From positions 32,477-96,476 of the forward strand of contig NZ_JALJRK010000016.1 in the NCBI RefSeq assembly GCF_024519725.1: a DNA stretch of 64,000 bases, read 5' to 3'. The notes below the pieces were generated by a model. It was not told the origin of the DNA. It saw nothing but the letters and a program-made list of their open reading frames with translations, and made no database searches. Source of the DNA: Microvirga sp. Mcv34. Its GTDB lineage: Bacteria > Pseudomonadota > Alphaproteobacteria > Rhizobiales > Beijerinckiaceae. Shown here piece by piece: positions 1 through 7,672 of the stretch. The position numbers and the translations under genes were made by a program. Position 1 is the stretch's first letter; every line of letters begins with the position of its first letter.

Positions 1-664
1 TGGCCAGGAAGCCGAGCATGCCGTTGGCGCGGATGGCCTCCGCGTTGCGGCGGCTCGTCTCGGCCATGGCATGGCGCTCGGCGCCGCTCTTGGTCACCTC
101 ATAGGACGGGGCCTTGCTCTTGGCGTCCGTGTAGAGGGTCAGGATGATGATGACCACGCCGCCGACCACGGACAGGACGCCGATGCCGGGGTGGATCATG
201 AAGCAGCCGATGAGGAAGATCGGCATGAAGGGCATGTCGAACAGGGCTGTCGGACCCAGGCTCGACAGGAAGCCGCGGATCGTGTCGACATCGCGGATCG
301 GCTGCATGCTCTCGGCCTGCTTGGCGCCCTTGAGGGGCATCGTGGCCACGAGATCGAAGACCCGGTGGGAGAGCAGCTCGTCGAAGCGGGCGCCGATGCG
401 GGCCAGCATGCGGCCGCGCAGCATGTCGAGGCCGCCCGATAGGGAATACGCCGCGAGCGTGATCAGCGACAGGCCGATCAGGGTGGGGATGCTCCGGCTC
501 GACAGCACGCGGTCATAGACCTGGAGCATATAGAGGGAGCCGGTGAGGGCCAGAAGGTTGACCACTGCCGAGAACACGGCAACCCCGGTGAAGGAGGGAA
601 GACAGGACTTCAGAGCGTCTTGGACCTCTGTGCTTTCTTCCCGATTTCTCGATGCCTGCTTCAT
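1..664 (-). CDS. Type I secretion system ABC permease/ATPase (PrtD family), N-terminal part, cut by the window edge
   Basis: About 221 residues of the N-terminus are visible, starting at the ATG at 664-662 behind a GGAAACAG ribosome site; the ATPase domain lies outside the window. The visible part has the ABC transmembrane-domain pattern of PrtD/HlyB-like exporters: a hydrophobic first helix, the conserved LYMLQVYDRVL segment followed by S.S.PTL, then a RPRD-like VDTIRGFLS stretch and further hydrophobic helices. In this family the inner-membrane protein powers export of RTX proteins with a C-terminal signal, with an MFP and a TolC-type partner that would be expected further left. A possible substrate, the CHRD-RTX protein, lies at 13.8-14.9 kb. 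Family assignment is firm; the substrate link is inference. Confidence 0.85.
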   Translation of the reverse strand, partial: MKQASRNREESTEVQDALKSCLPSFTGVAVFSAVVNLLALTGSLYMLQVYDRVLSSRSIPTLIGLSLITLAAYSLSGGLDMLRGRMLARIGARFDELLSHRVFDLVATMPLKGAKQAESMQPIRDVDTIRGFLSSLGPTALFDMPFMPIFLIGCFMIHPGIGVLSVVGGVVIIILTLYTDAKSKAPSYEVTKSGAERHAMAETSRRNAEAIRANGMLGFLA

Positions 665-1059
665 AATCTGTTTCCATCGGCCGACCGGCAATCCGGTGCC
701 TTCGTGGTGGTAGAGCCATTGTGTAAGGTTATACCTTACCACAATGTTCGCCATCTGGCGATGGCTGCGATGTCGGGCTGTGGCCCCACAAGAGTATCCC
801 GTTATGGTTAGGCCCGGAAGGGCCGGTTTCTCAGTACTCTTATGGGAATTGGAGGTGCCCCAAGATGGTCGCTTTCCGTTACGCCATCTTTGTAACCCTA
901 TTATATGTAACTATGTCAACAAAAAGTTCGATTCAGATATAAATTATTGATGTTCCTACCGATTTAGGGAGGCACGTAACGCAATTACCGAATTGTAAAG
1001 ATAACCCTTTGGTAAACTTTCAGGGTTAATGCTCTCTGACCTGGAAATGAGGTCGGAAT
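665..1059. other. AT-richer intergenic region between divergent genes
   Basis: This 395-base gap separates the secretion ABC gene (minus) from the coiled-coil membrane protein gene (plus) and should hold both promoters. It is clearly less GC-rich than the flanks, especially at 890-1030. It holds a perfect inverted repeat at 723-739 and a small GC hairpin (GGCCC-GGAA-GGGCC) at 811-824. I see no convincing coding region. Confidence 0.6.
719..744. promoter_or_regulatory. Candidate operator palindrome
   Basis: GTAAGGT (723-729) and ACCTTAC (733-739) form a perfect 7-bp inverted repeat around TAT. Outer bases TTGTG and CACAA extend the symmetry, offset by one base. It lies 55-80 bases upstream of the secretion ABC gene start, a usual place for a dimeric repressor or activator site. 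The cognate regulator is unknown. Confidence 0.4.
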
Positions 1060-1938
1060 ATGGACATCAACATACGTTCTCAGGCCCCCAGCGGAGCCGC
1101 CGAACAGGCCGGCGCAGCACCCGTTCACCCGACCCGGCTCGACCCCATGGCCAGTGCGGCCCTGGAAGAGGCCATCCGGAGCGCGAAGCTCGGCCTGAAG
1201 CCAGCGCCCTCCCCCGCGGCTGGAACAAGCGAAGCAGCGGCAGCGGGGCATCGACCCTCTCGCGCGAGGTACCTGGGACAAGCCGCCATGGCTCTTCTCC
1301 TGGTCGGAGCCGGCTGGACCGCCTCCTACATGGGAACATTGGCCAACCAGGAGGCCATCCGGCGCCTCGAAACCGAGACGACCCGCAGCCGGGATATCCT
1401 CGCCCGGCTGAGCACCGACCTGGACACCCTTCGAGAGACGGTCGTCGCGTTCAAGGATGTCGAGCACACCGCGTCCACATCGTCGGCGTCCGAACGGACG
1501 GAACTGTCGGACAAGGTCGAGCGCCTGACCGTCAGCCTGGAAGAGCCGGGCAAGAAGTTCTCCTCCCTCGAGGAAAGGTTCGGGCGGATGGAAAGCCAGA
1601 TCATGACGGCTCTTGCGGAGCTGAACGCCAAGCCGGCGGCTCCGGCCGCACCTCCGGTGACGGAGGCGGTCCTGCGCGAGGAAGTCCCCGCGCCCAAGGA
1701 AGCTCCTGCTCCTAAGGAAGCTCCTGCCCCCAAGCCGCTGAAAAGCGAACCGGTCGACGGATGGGTACTCCGGGAGGTCTATGACGGCGCGGCCCTCGTC
1801 GAGAACCGCAGCCGCCGCCTCTACGAGGTCATGCCCGGCGGTCTCTTGCCCGGCGTCGGCCGCATCGAGGCCATCGAGCGCCGCGGCGCCCGCTGGGTGG
1901 TGGTCACCGACAAGGGCTTCATCGGCACCTACCGTTAA
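1060..1938 (+). CDS. Membrane-anchored coiled-coil protein of unknown function
   Basis: A 292-residue protein. The first 65 residues are polar and disordered, followed by one transmembrane helix at about residues 70-90 (YLGQAAMALLLVGAGW) and a long charged heptad-like region at about 95-205 that suggests a coiled coil. Next is a Pro/Ala/Lys linker with two APKEAP repeats, then a compact C-terminal domain (about 233-292) starting at VDGWVLREVYDGAALVENR and rich in beta-forming residues. The start is supported by GAGGTCGGA ahead of the ATG. The C-terminal domain would probably lie in the periplasm. I do not recognise a named family; a role in envelope organisation is only a guess. Its stop overlaps the convergent DUF2474 gene by 4 bases. 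Confidence 0.75.
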   Translation: MDINIRSQAPSGAAEQAGAAPVHPTRLDPMASAALEEAIRSAKLGLKPAPSPAAGTSEAAAAGHRPSRARYLGQAAMALLLVGAGWTASYMGTLANQEAIRRLETETTRSRDILARLSTDLDTLRETVVAFKDVEHTASTSSASERTELSDKVERLTVSLEEPGKKFSSLEERFGRMESQIMTALAELNAKPAAPAAPPVTEAVLREEVPAPKEAPAPKEAPAPKPLKSEPVDGWVLREVYDGAALVENRSRRLYEVMPGGLLPGVGRIEAIERRGARWVVVTDKGFIGTYR

Positions 1939-2066
1939 CGGGGAATGATGCCCCTCAGGCCGTAGACGAGCCCCGCGAAGACCGCGAGGCTCGCCACATA
2001 GATCAGGACGAACCAGAGAAGGCGTTTCGCGCGCGATCCCGGCGGGCGATCCATGTCAGTCCGCAT
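1935..2066 (-). CDS. DUF2474 small subunit-like protein of the cytochrome bd operon
   Basis: A 43-residue protein (39 if the second ATG at 2054 is used) with a basic N-terminus (PPGSRAKRLLW) and a single transmembrane helix ending in LVYGLRGIIPR. Small one-helix proteins of this type follow cydB in many proteobacterial CIO-type operons and are thought to help assemble or stabilise the oxidase, comparable to CydX, though not homologous by obvious sequence. The ATG at 2066 shares one base with the cydB stop (TGATG), which favours translational coupling. The gene is last in the operon and ends against the convergent gene before it. Confidence 0.75.
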   Translation of the reverse strand: MRTDMDRPPGSRAKRLLWFVLIYVASLAVFAGLVYGLRGIIPR

Positions 2067-3115
2067 CAATGATACCCGTAGCCGCCGCCCGAGATCTCCT
2101 CGGCGACCTTGCCGCGGAAGACGTAATAGGCATAGGCCGTGTAGGCAAAGGTGATCGGCAGCACGATGGCGAAGCCGACCAGGGCGAAAAGCTGCGAACT
2201 GACCGTGTTGGCGGTGTCCCAGATCGTGAGGCTCGGCGGCACGATGAAGGGAAAGAGGCTGACGCCGAGGCCGAGATAGCCCAGCAGGAACAGGGCAATC
2301 GTCAGGAAAAACGGCCTCACGTGCCGCCCCTCCTCCAGGTCGCGGAAGAGCCGGTAGGCGACATAGGCCGTGACCAGCGGGATCGGCGCGAGGAAGGCGA
2401 TATTCGGCCAGGTGAACCAGCGCGTCTCGATCTGCCGCCCCAGGAACGGCACCCATACCGACACGATCGCCATGGCGAGAATGGTGGCGAGGAGAAAGCG
2501 CACCGCCATGCGGCGCGCCCAGATTTCCAGTTCGCCCGTGGTCTTCATCACGCACCAGGTCGCGCCGAGAAGCCCATAGCCGCAGATGAGGCTGATGCCG
2601 GTGAGCACGCTGAAGGGCGTCAGGAAATCGAAGGTGCCGCCGGTGAACTGGCGACCGTCGGTGGGAAAGCCCTGCACGAAGGCGCCCAGCACCATGCCCT
2701 GGAAGAACGTCGCCAGGAGCGAGCCGAAGAAGAAGGCGTTGTCCCACACGAATTTCGAGCGATCCGCCTTGAAGCGGAACTCGAAAGCGACGCCGCGGAA
2801 GATCAGCGCGATCAGCATGAGGATGATCGGCACGTAGAGCGCCGGCATGAGGACCGCATAGGCGATGTGAAACACCGCGAAGAGACCGCCGCCGCCGAGG
2901 ATGAGCCAGGTCTCGTTGCCGTCCCAGATCGGCGCCACCGAAAACATCATCCGGTCGCGCCAGTTCTCGCTGCCGGCCGCCTTGAAGAGGATGCCGACGC
3001 CGAGATCGAACCCATCGACAATCACGTACATGGCGACGGCGACCGCGATCAGCCCCGCCCAGATCAGCGGCAGCCAGAAGGCCAATCCTTCGTGTTCCAT
3101 ACCGAAACCGAACAT
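2066..3115 (-). CDS. cydB: Cytochrome bd ubiquinol oxidase subunit II (CIO type)
   Basis: A 349-residue integral membrane protein with eight or nine hydrophobic helices and the typical subunit II start, in which the first helix ends in YVIVDGFDLGVGILF. The segment W.GNETWLI..GG, typical of CydB, follows at about residues 60-75. With CydA it forms the inner-membrane quinol oxidase that reduces oxygen to water without pumping protons and works at low oxygen or in the presence of cyanide. The gene lies 11 bases after cydA and has a strong GGAGGG ribosome site. Length fits the short CioB-like class. Confidence 0.96.
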   Translation of the reverse strand: MFGFGMEHEGLAFWLPLIWAGLIAVAVAMYVIVDGFDLGVGILFKAAGSENWRDRMMFSVAPIWDGNETWLILGGGGLFAVFHIAYAVLMPALYVPIILMLIALIFRGVAFEFRFKADRSKFVWDNAFFFGSLLATFFQGMVLGAFVQGFPTDGRQFTGGTFDFLTPFSVLTGISLICGYGLLGATWCVMKTTGELEIWARRMAVRFLLATILAMAIVSVWVPFLGRQIETRWFTWPNIAFLAPIPLVTAYVAYRLFRDLEEGRHVRPFFLTIALFLLGYLGLGVSLFPFIVPPSLTIWDTANTVSSQLFALVGFAIVLPITFAYTAYAYYVFRGKVAEEISGGGYGYH

Positions 3116-3126
3116 GCCCTGCCCTC

Positions 3127-4563
3127 CTATTCCGCCGGCTGCGCGCGATGGCCCGGCCGTCCCTCGATCGCCTCATCCGGCACCGAGAACGGACGTTTCG
3201 GCCTCCTCCCGAGACCGTCTCCGGGGATATCCTCGACCGGGTCGGGCCCGCGCCGCAGGAGCTTGGCGAGGTAATAGGAGCCGAAGCCGAACACGAAGGC
3301 ATAGACGACGATGAAGATCAGGAGCGACGCGGTCACCGCTCCAGCCGCGATGGGAGAGACCGCATCGGCCGTGCGCAGCTGACCGTAGACCACGTAAGGC
3401 TGACGGCCGATCTCCGCGACGAACCAACCGAAGAGCACGGCGCCGAAACCAGACGGCGTCATGATCATGGCGGCGGTCAGGAAGGTTCTGTTGGTGAAGA
3501 GCGTACCCTTCCAGCGCAGATAGAGGCTCCACAGCCCGATGCCGAGCATGGCGAACCCGATGGCGACCATGATGCGGAAGGAGAAGAACACGGGCCAGAC
3601 CGGAGGACGCTCGTCCGGCGGCACTTCCTTCAGGCCGGGCACGACGCCGTCGAAGGCATGGGTCAGGACCCAGCTGCCGATCTTCGGGATGGCGATCTCG
3701 TAATGGTTCGTTTCCGCCACCTCGTCCGGAAGGGCGAACAGACGAAGCGGCATATTCGCCATCTTGTCCCAGTTGCCCTCGATGGCCGCCAGCTTCGTCG
3801 GCTGGTATTTGAGCACGCCGAGGCCATGGAGGTCGCCGATCAGGATCTGCACCGGCACGAAGATGGTGGCGAACCACAGCGCCATGGACAGGGAGCGCCG
3901 CGAGGCTTGCAGCTTCGCGGGCGGCGCGTCGTGGGGATGCCGGAGCAGCATCCAGGCCGACATGCCGGCGACCGCGAAAGCCGTTGTCAGATAGCAGCCC
4001 ATCACCATATGGGCGTAGCGAAGCGGGAAGGACGGGTTGAAGACGACCTTGAACCAATCGACCGGCACCGCCTTGCCGTTCTCGATGGCGAACCCGTCGG
4101 GCGTCTGCATCCAGGAATTGGCGGACAGGATCCAGAAAGCCGAGATCAGCGTTCCCAGCGCCACCATGCAGGTGGCGAAGAAATGCAGGCGGTCGCCGAC
4201 CTTTTCCCAGCCGAAGAGCATGATGCCCAGGAAGGCCGCCTCCAGGAAGAAGGCGGTGATCACCTCGTAGGCGATGACGGGTCCGAGCACGTTGCCGGTG
4301 AATTCGGAATATCGCGACCAGTTCGTCCCGAACTGGTAGCTCATCACGATCCCGGATACGACGCCGAGCCCGAAGGAGACGGCGAAGACCTTGACCCAGA
4401 AGCGGAAGAGGTTGCGATAGAGCGGGTCGCCCGTGCGCAGCCAGTTGAATTCCAGCGCCGCGAGCCAGCTGGCTAGACCGATGGTGAAGGCCGGGAAGAT
4501 GATGTGAAAGGCGACCGTGAACCCGAACTGGATGCGCGAGAGCAACAGGGCATCGAATTCCAT
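3127..4563 (-). CDS. cydA: Cytochrome bd ubiquinol oxidase subunit I (CIO type)
   Basis: A 478-residue membrane protein that should carry the three hemes and the quinol site. The N-terminus (LLSRIQFGFTVAFHIIFPAF) contains the His that ligates heme b595 (residue 20 here). GRQPWVVYG-like residues (GRQPYVVYGQLRT, about 392-404) match the conserved segment near the quinol site. The loop between helices VI and VII is short, which is the cyanide-insensitive (CioA) rather than the E. coli CydA form; cioA would be an equally good symbol. First gene of the cydA-cydB-DUF2474 operon, with a GAGGGGAAG ribosome site. No FNR-like box is obvious in the 162 bases upstream. Confidence 0.96.
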   Translation of the reverse strand: MEFDALLLSRIQFGFTVAFHIIFPAFTIGLASWLAALEFNWLRTGDPLYRNLFRFWVKVFAVSFGLGVVSGIVMSYQFGTNWSRYSEFTGNVLGPVIAYEVITAFFLEAAFLGIMLFGWEKVGDRLHFFATCMVALGTLISAFWILSANSWMQTPDGFAIENGKAVPVDWFKVVFNPSFPLRYAHMVMGCYLTTAFAVAGMSAWMLLRHPHDAPPAKLQASRRSLSMALWFATIFVPVQILIGDLHGLGVLKYQPTKLAAIEGNWDKMANMPLRLFALPDEVAETNHYEIAIPKIGSWVLTHAFDGVVPGLKEVPPDERPPVWPVFFSFRIMVAIGFAMLGIGLWSLYLRWKGTLFTNRTFLTAAMIMTPSGFGAVLFGWFVAEIGRQPYVVYGQLRTADAVSPIAAGAVTASLLIFIVVYAFVFGFGSYYLAKLLRRGPDPVEDIPGDGLGRRPKRPFSVPDEAIEGRPGHRAQPAE

Positions 4564-4725
4564 TTTCCGCTTCCCCTCATCGGCCTACCTGCCTGCTTTT
4601 AGGGCGACAGCCGGCAGCGACCAGAGGGCGGGACTGTTTCCAGCTCCGAGGGAACGGCTCCTTTCCTGACCTGCCGCCCTCTCAACGGCGAACCGGGGTG
4701 CCTTCGCGGATCACGCTCCCGCGGC

Positions 4726-5604
4726 TCAATGGGCCCGCAGATGGGGATCGTGCCGCATGGAAATCGGCCGCCATCCCGTGCTCAGGCGCTGCAGCGCCTC
4801 GAGCTCGATCGGGTCATGGCTGCAGAAGATCCTCACATTGTCGCGTTCGTCGTTGGCCAGGACACGCAGCCGCTCCTGGTTGTGGAGGCGAAGCGGCCGG
4901 TCCTCCTCCATCAGGGTCTGATAGGCGCGCAGCCCCGGCGTGCAGGAGGGGTCCTCGTCCATCTCGTGCCGGTGGAAATAGGCATCGCCGGCGTTGAGCA
5001 GCCAACCCTCCGGCGTGTCGATGGCGATGCCGGCATGGCCCATGGTGTGGCCCGGAAGCGGGATCATCAGAATCTCGGGCGGCACCCCGTCGAGGTCGCG
5101 GACGGAGCGGAAGCCGAACCACCCCTCGCCCGTCGGATCATAGAAACGCCAGTCCCGCACCTCGTCCCATTGCCGGGGGCTGTAGCGGCGGCGGTGGATG
5201 AAGCCCTGCCTCACCTCCGCCTCTTCGATCTCCGCACGCAGGACATGAACGGTCGCTTCCGGAAAATCCTCAAGGCCGCCCGCATGGTCGAAATCGAGAT
5301 GGGTCAGCACGATGTGGCGCACGTCGCGCGGCGAGAAGCCGTGACTCCGCACCTGCTCCAGCGCCGTATAGCGGTGTTCCAGCTGGATCCGATTCGTGTG
5401 GATGAAGAGCGGGCTGATCCGCCCATAGGGATCTTCCACGTCCCTGGAGCCGAAGCCCGTATCGACTAGGACGAGGCCATTGTTGTCCGTCTCCACGAGC
5501 AGGCAATGGCAGATCAGATGGCCCGTCAGGCCAGGGCTCGCACCATCCCAAAGCTTGCCCCCGACGGGACACATGCAGCCGCAATTGAGATGGTGAATCC
5601 GCAT
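4726..5604 (-). CDS. MBL-fold metallohydrolase, N-acyl-homoserine-lactonase-like
   Basis: A 292-residue metallo-beta-lactamase-fold hydrolase. The zinc motif is HLDFDH (THLDFDHAGG), with further ligands in LPGHTMGH, NAGDAYF and the terminal CSHDP. The HxxxDH pattern with Asp before the last His, and overall length, resemble lactonases of the AiiA/AttM type, but the N-terminal HHLNCGCMCP block also occurs in uncharacterised hydrolases next to them. Start taken at the ATG 5604, which gives the usual family N-terminus; a longer upstream reading frame has no family support. It lies upstream of cydA in the same direction but 162 bases away. Quorum quenching is possible, not shown. Confidence 0.85.
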   Translation of the reverse strand: MRIHHLNCGCMCPVGGKLWDGASPGLTGHLICHCLLVETDNNGLVLVDTGFGSRDVEDPYGRISPLFIHTNRIQLEHRYTALEQVRSHGFSPRDVRHIVLTHLDFDHAGGLEDFPEATVHVLRAEIEEAEVRQGFIHRRRYSPRQWDEVRDWRFYDPTGEGWFGFRSVRDLDGVPPEILMIPLPGHTMGHAGIAIDTPEGWLLNAGDAYFHRHEMDEDPSCTPGLRAYQTLMEEDRPLRLHNQERLRVLANDERDNVRIFCSHDPIELEALQRLSTGWRPISMRHDPHLRAH

Positions 5605-5692
5605 GACGAGGCCTCGCTGAAATCGTGGTGGCGAAGCCCTAACGGACGAGACAGGGAAATGTTCGCGCCGCTCGTCGAAGACGGACGGTCCA

Positions 5693-6031
5693 TCACCTAC
5701 GGCAAGCGAAGGGCGGAAACGTGCTCGCCGTTCCGGCATTCATGGCGGCGACCACCATCATGTTGGCGAGGTCGAGTTCCTCAGCCGAGCGCGGGCACAC
5801 ATCGCCCTTGATCGTGCAGCCCGAAGCCAGGAAGGCATCGTGACGCTCGATGAAGTCTCGGCTCAGGCCCGTCATGCCGCGATGGGCAAGGGCGTCCGAC
5901 CACGCCTTCCTGTAGCGGGCGCACTTCACCTCGGGCCAGCTTTGAGGCTGCGCCTCCTGCGCGACCGAGGGTGCGGCGAGGCAGGCGAGAAGGGCCGCGA
6001 CGGCGGCAATCGAGGACGGTGAACGGCTCAT
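5693..6031 (-). CDS. Small secreted protein, unknown function
   Basis: A 112-residue protein with a signal peptide (MSRSPSSIAAVAALLACLAA) and a likely cleavage after SVAQ. The mature part is about 90 residues with four Cys (VKCARY, ASGCTIKG, DVCPRS, PFACRR), enough for two disulfides in the periplasm. The sequence WSDALAHRGMTGLSRDFIERHDAFLASGC is rich in helix-forming residues. I do not recognise the family. It ends 88 bases upstream of the MBL-fold gene start and points the same way. Confidence 0.7.
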   Translation of the reverse strand: MSRSPSSIAAVAALLACLAAPSVAQEAQPQSWPEVKCARYRKAWSDALAHRGMTGLSRDFIERHDAFLASGCTIKGDVCPRSAEELDLANMMVVAAMNAGTASTFPPFACRR

Positions 6032-6136
6032 CTCGCCTGGTTCCGGTTGACCGGATTGGATGACCACGCGGGAGGTGCGAGGTCAAGGCGCCTCGGCATC
6101 TCCTCTCTCATCAGCGGCCTCGGGCCGCCCCGTTCA

Positions 6137-7303
6137 TCAAACCCGCATCTCGGGCTGATGCTTGTGCTTTCGACCCGCCGACGCACGACGCTTCTTCGCG
6201 GGTTTCTTCTCCGCCTTCTTCTCGACCTCACGGGAGAGGCGCTGCTCCAGCAGGGCCAGCACGGCGGCCTCTTCGGGCTTCAGGCTGGCGAGGTCCTCGC
6301 GCAGCTCCGTCTCGATCTCCTCCTTGATGTCCAGCAGCAGGCCTCCGTCGAGATAGGACGCGAAGATCTCCGGGTGCACGTAGCATTTGCGGCAGATGCT
6401 CGGCGTGTTGCCGAGGCGCGAGGAAACCCTCTCGATGGCCGCGCGGATGTTCTTCTTCGCCTTCGCGTCGCTGTCGAATTCCTCGAATTCCGCGAGAGCG
6501 AGCGCCGCGAGCACGGTCCCGGCCCAGGTGCGGAAATCCTTCGCCGTGATGTCGCGTCCGGTGATTTCCTTCAGATAGGCGTTCACGTCGGCCGAGGCGA
6601 TCGATTGCTGCTCACCTGTCTCGTCGAGGTACTGGAACAGGTCCTGTCCCGGCAGGTCCTGGCACGCCTTCACGATACGGGCGATGCGCCGGTCCTTGAC
6701 CTGCAGGCGCCACGTCTTGCCGCTCTTGCCCTTGAACTGGAAGCGCAGCTCGCTGCCGTCTACCTTCACATGCGGATCGCGCAAAGTGGTGAGGCCATAG
6801 CTCTTGTTTTGCTTGACGTAATCCGAATTGCCCACGCGAATGAGCGTGTTCTCCAGGAGATGCACGACCGTCGCCAGCACCTTCTCGCGCGGCAGGCCGC
6901 GCAAGCTCATATGCTCGTCGATGGTCTCGCGGATCGCCGGCAGCCCCTTGGCGAATTCGAGCATGTGCTCGTATTTCGTACTCTCGCGAACCTCGCGGAA
7001 AGCAGGATGATAGCGATATTGCTTACGGCCCTTGGCGTCGCGGCCCGTCGCCTGGATGTGGCCGTTCGCCCTGGCGCAGATCCAAACATCCGTGTAGGCG
7101 GGCGGGATCGCAAGCGACCTGATGCGCTCGAGCGTCGCCTTATCCTCGACCCTTCCGCCGCCTGGCTTGGTGTAGGTGAAACCCTTGCCCGACTTTTTGC
7201 GCCGAATTCCGGGCTCCTCGTCGGAGACGTAGAGCAGTCCCGCCGTCTCGGCGGCATCGCGAGGATCGACGATGTTCTCGGTGGTGGCGTTCGGGTCCAG
7301 CAT
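6137..7303 (-). CDS. DNA topoisomerase IB (poxvirus/bacterial type)
   Basis: A 388-residue type IB topoisomerase that would relax supercoils through a 3'-phosphotyrosyl intermediate. All catalytic positions known from the Deinococcus and vaccinia enzymes can be placed: Arg156 (IRVGNSDY), a Lys in the 191-196 beta hairpin, Arg258 (KDFRTWAGT), Asn299 (LGNTPS) and nucleophile Tyr308 (RKCYVHPEIF). The N-terminal domain carries IPPAYTDVWIC, also typical. The last 35 residues form a Lys/Arg-rich tail (EKKAEKKPAKKRRAS) that probably adds non-specific DNA binding. Such enzymes are scattered in bacteria; the gene stands alone here, before the SemiSWEET. Confidence 0.95.
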   Translation of the reverse strand: MLDPNATTENIVDPRDAAETAGLLYVSDEEPGIRRKKSGKGFTYTKPGGGRVEDKATLERIRSLAIPPAYTDVWICARANGHIQATGRDAKGRKQYRYHPAFREVRESTKYEHMLEFAKGLPAIRETIDEHMSLRGLPREKVLATVVHLLENTLIRVGNSDYVKQNKSYGLTTLRDPHVKVDGSELRFQFKGKSGKTWRLQVKDRRIARIVKACQDLPGQDLFQYLDETGEQQSIASADVNAYLKEITGRDITAKDFRTWAGTVLAALALAEFEEFDSDAKAKKNIRAAIERVSSRLGNTPSICRKCYVHPEIFASYLDGGLLLDIKEEIETELREDLASLKPEEAAVLALLEQRLSREVEKKAEKKPAKKRRASAGRKHKHQPEMRV

Positions 7304-7330
7304 GGCAAGCCTTGATTGAGGTGCAAGACG

Positions 7331-7648
7331 TCAACCGGGCCGCGCCAGTCCGGGTTCCCTGGAGGATTGTGCTCCGCGGGATCTGCGACTGTCGTTGCGG
7401 ATCTTGAAGACCAGGATGGTGGCGCTCAACCCTAAGCTCAGCAGGTTGAAGATCATCACGGGCCAGCTGCCGATCAGGTACCCGTAGGCCGACCACAGCA
7501 CGAAAGCGGTGACGGTGACCATGTACATGTGCTTCGAGATCGCCTTGGTATCCCGCTCGCGCCACGCCTTGATCACCTGCGGGACGAAGCTCGATGTCGA
7601 GAGGATGCCCGCAATCGTCGCCAGGACGGTCGGCAGCCAATCCGCCAT
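7331..7648 (-). CDS. SemiSWEET / PQ-loop sugar transporter
   Basis: A 105-residue protein with three transmembrane helices and one PQ-loop motif (STSSFVPQVIKAWRERD, then TKAISKHMY), which is the SemiSWEET plan; two copies would assemble into one transport unit in the inner membrane, carrying small sugars down their gradient. The last 15 residues (RRSRGAQSSREPGLARPG) are a polar tail. A GGGAGAG ribosome site precedes the ATG at 7648. It is followed in the same direction by the topoisomerase IB and faces the glycosyltransferase gene, but no functional link is visible. Substrate unknown. Confidence 0.9.
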   Translation of the reverse strand: MADWLPTVLATIAGILSTSSFVPQVIKAWRERDTKAISKHMYMVTVTAFVLWSAYGYLIGSWPVMIFNLLSLGLSATILVFKIRNDSRRSRGAQSSREPGLARPG

Positions 7649-7672
7649 GTCTGTTCTCTCCCTCTTTCAAGA

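Noticed and set aside
7529..7672. Upstream extension of the glycosyltransferase gene to 7529
   Set aside because: It would overlap the SemiSWEET gene on the other strand, and the added residues show no glycosyltransferase similarity.
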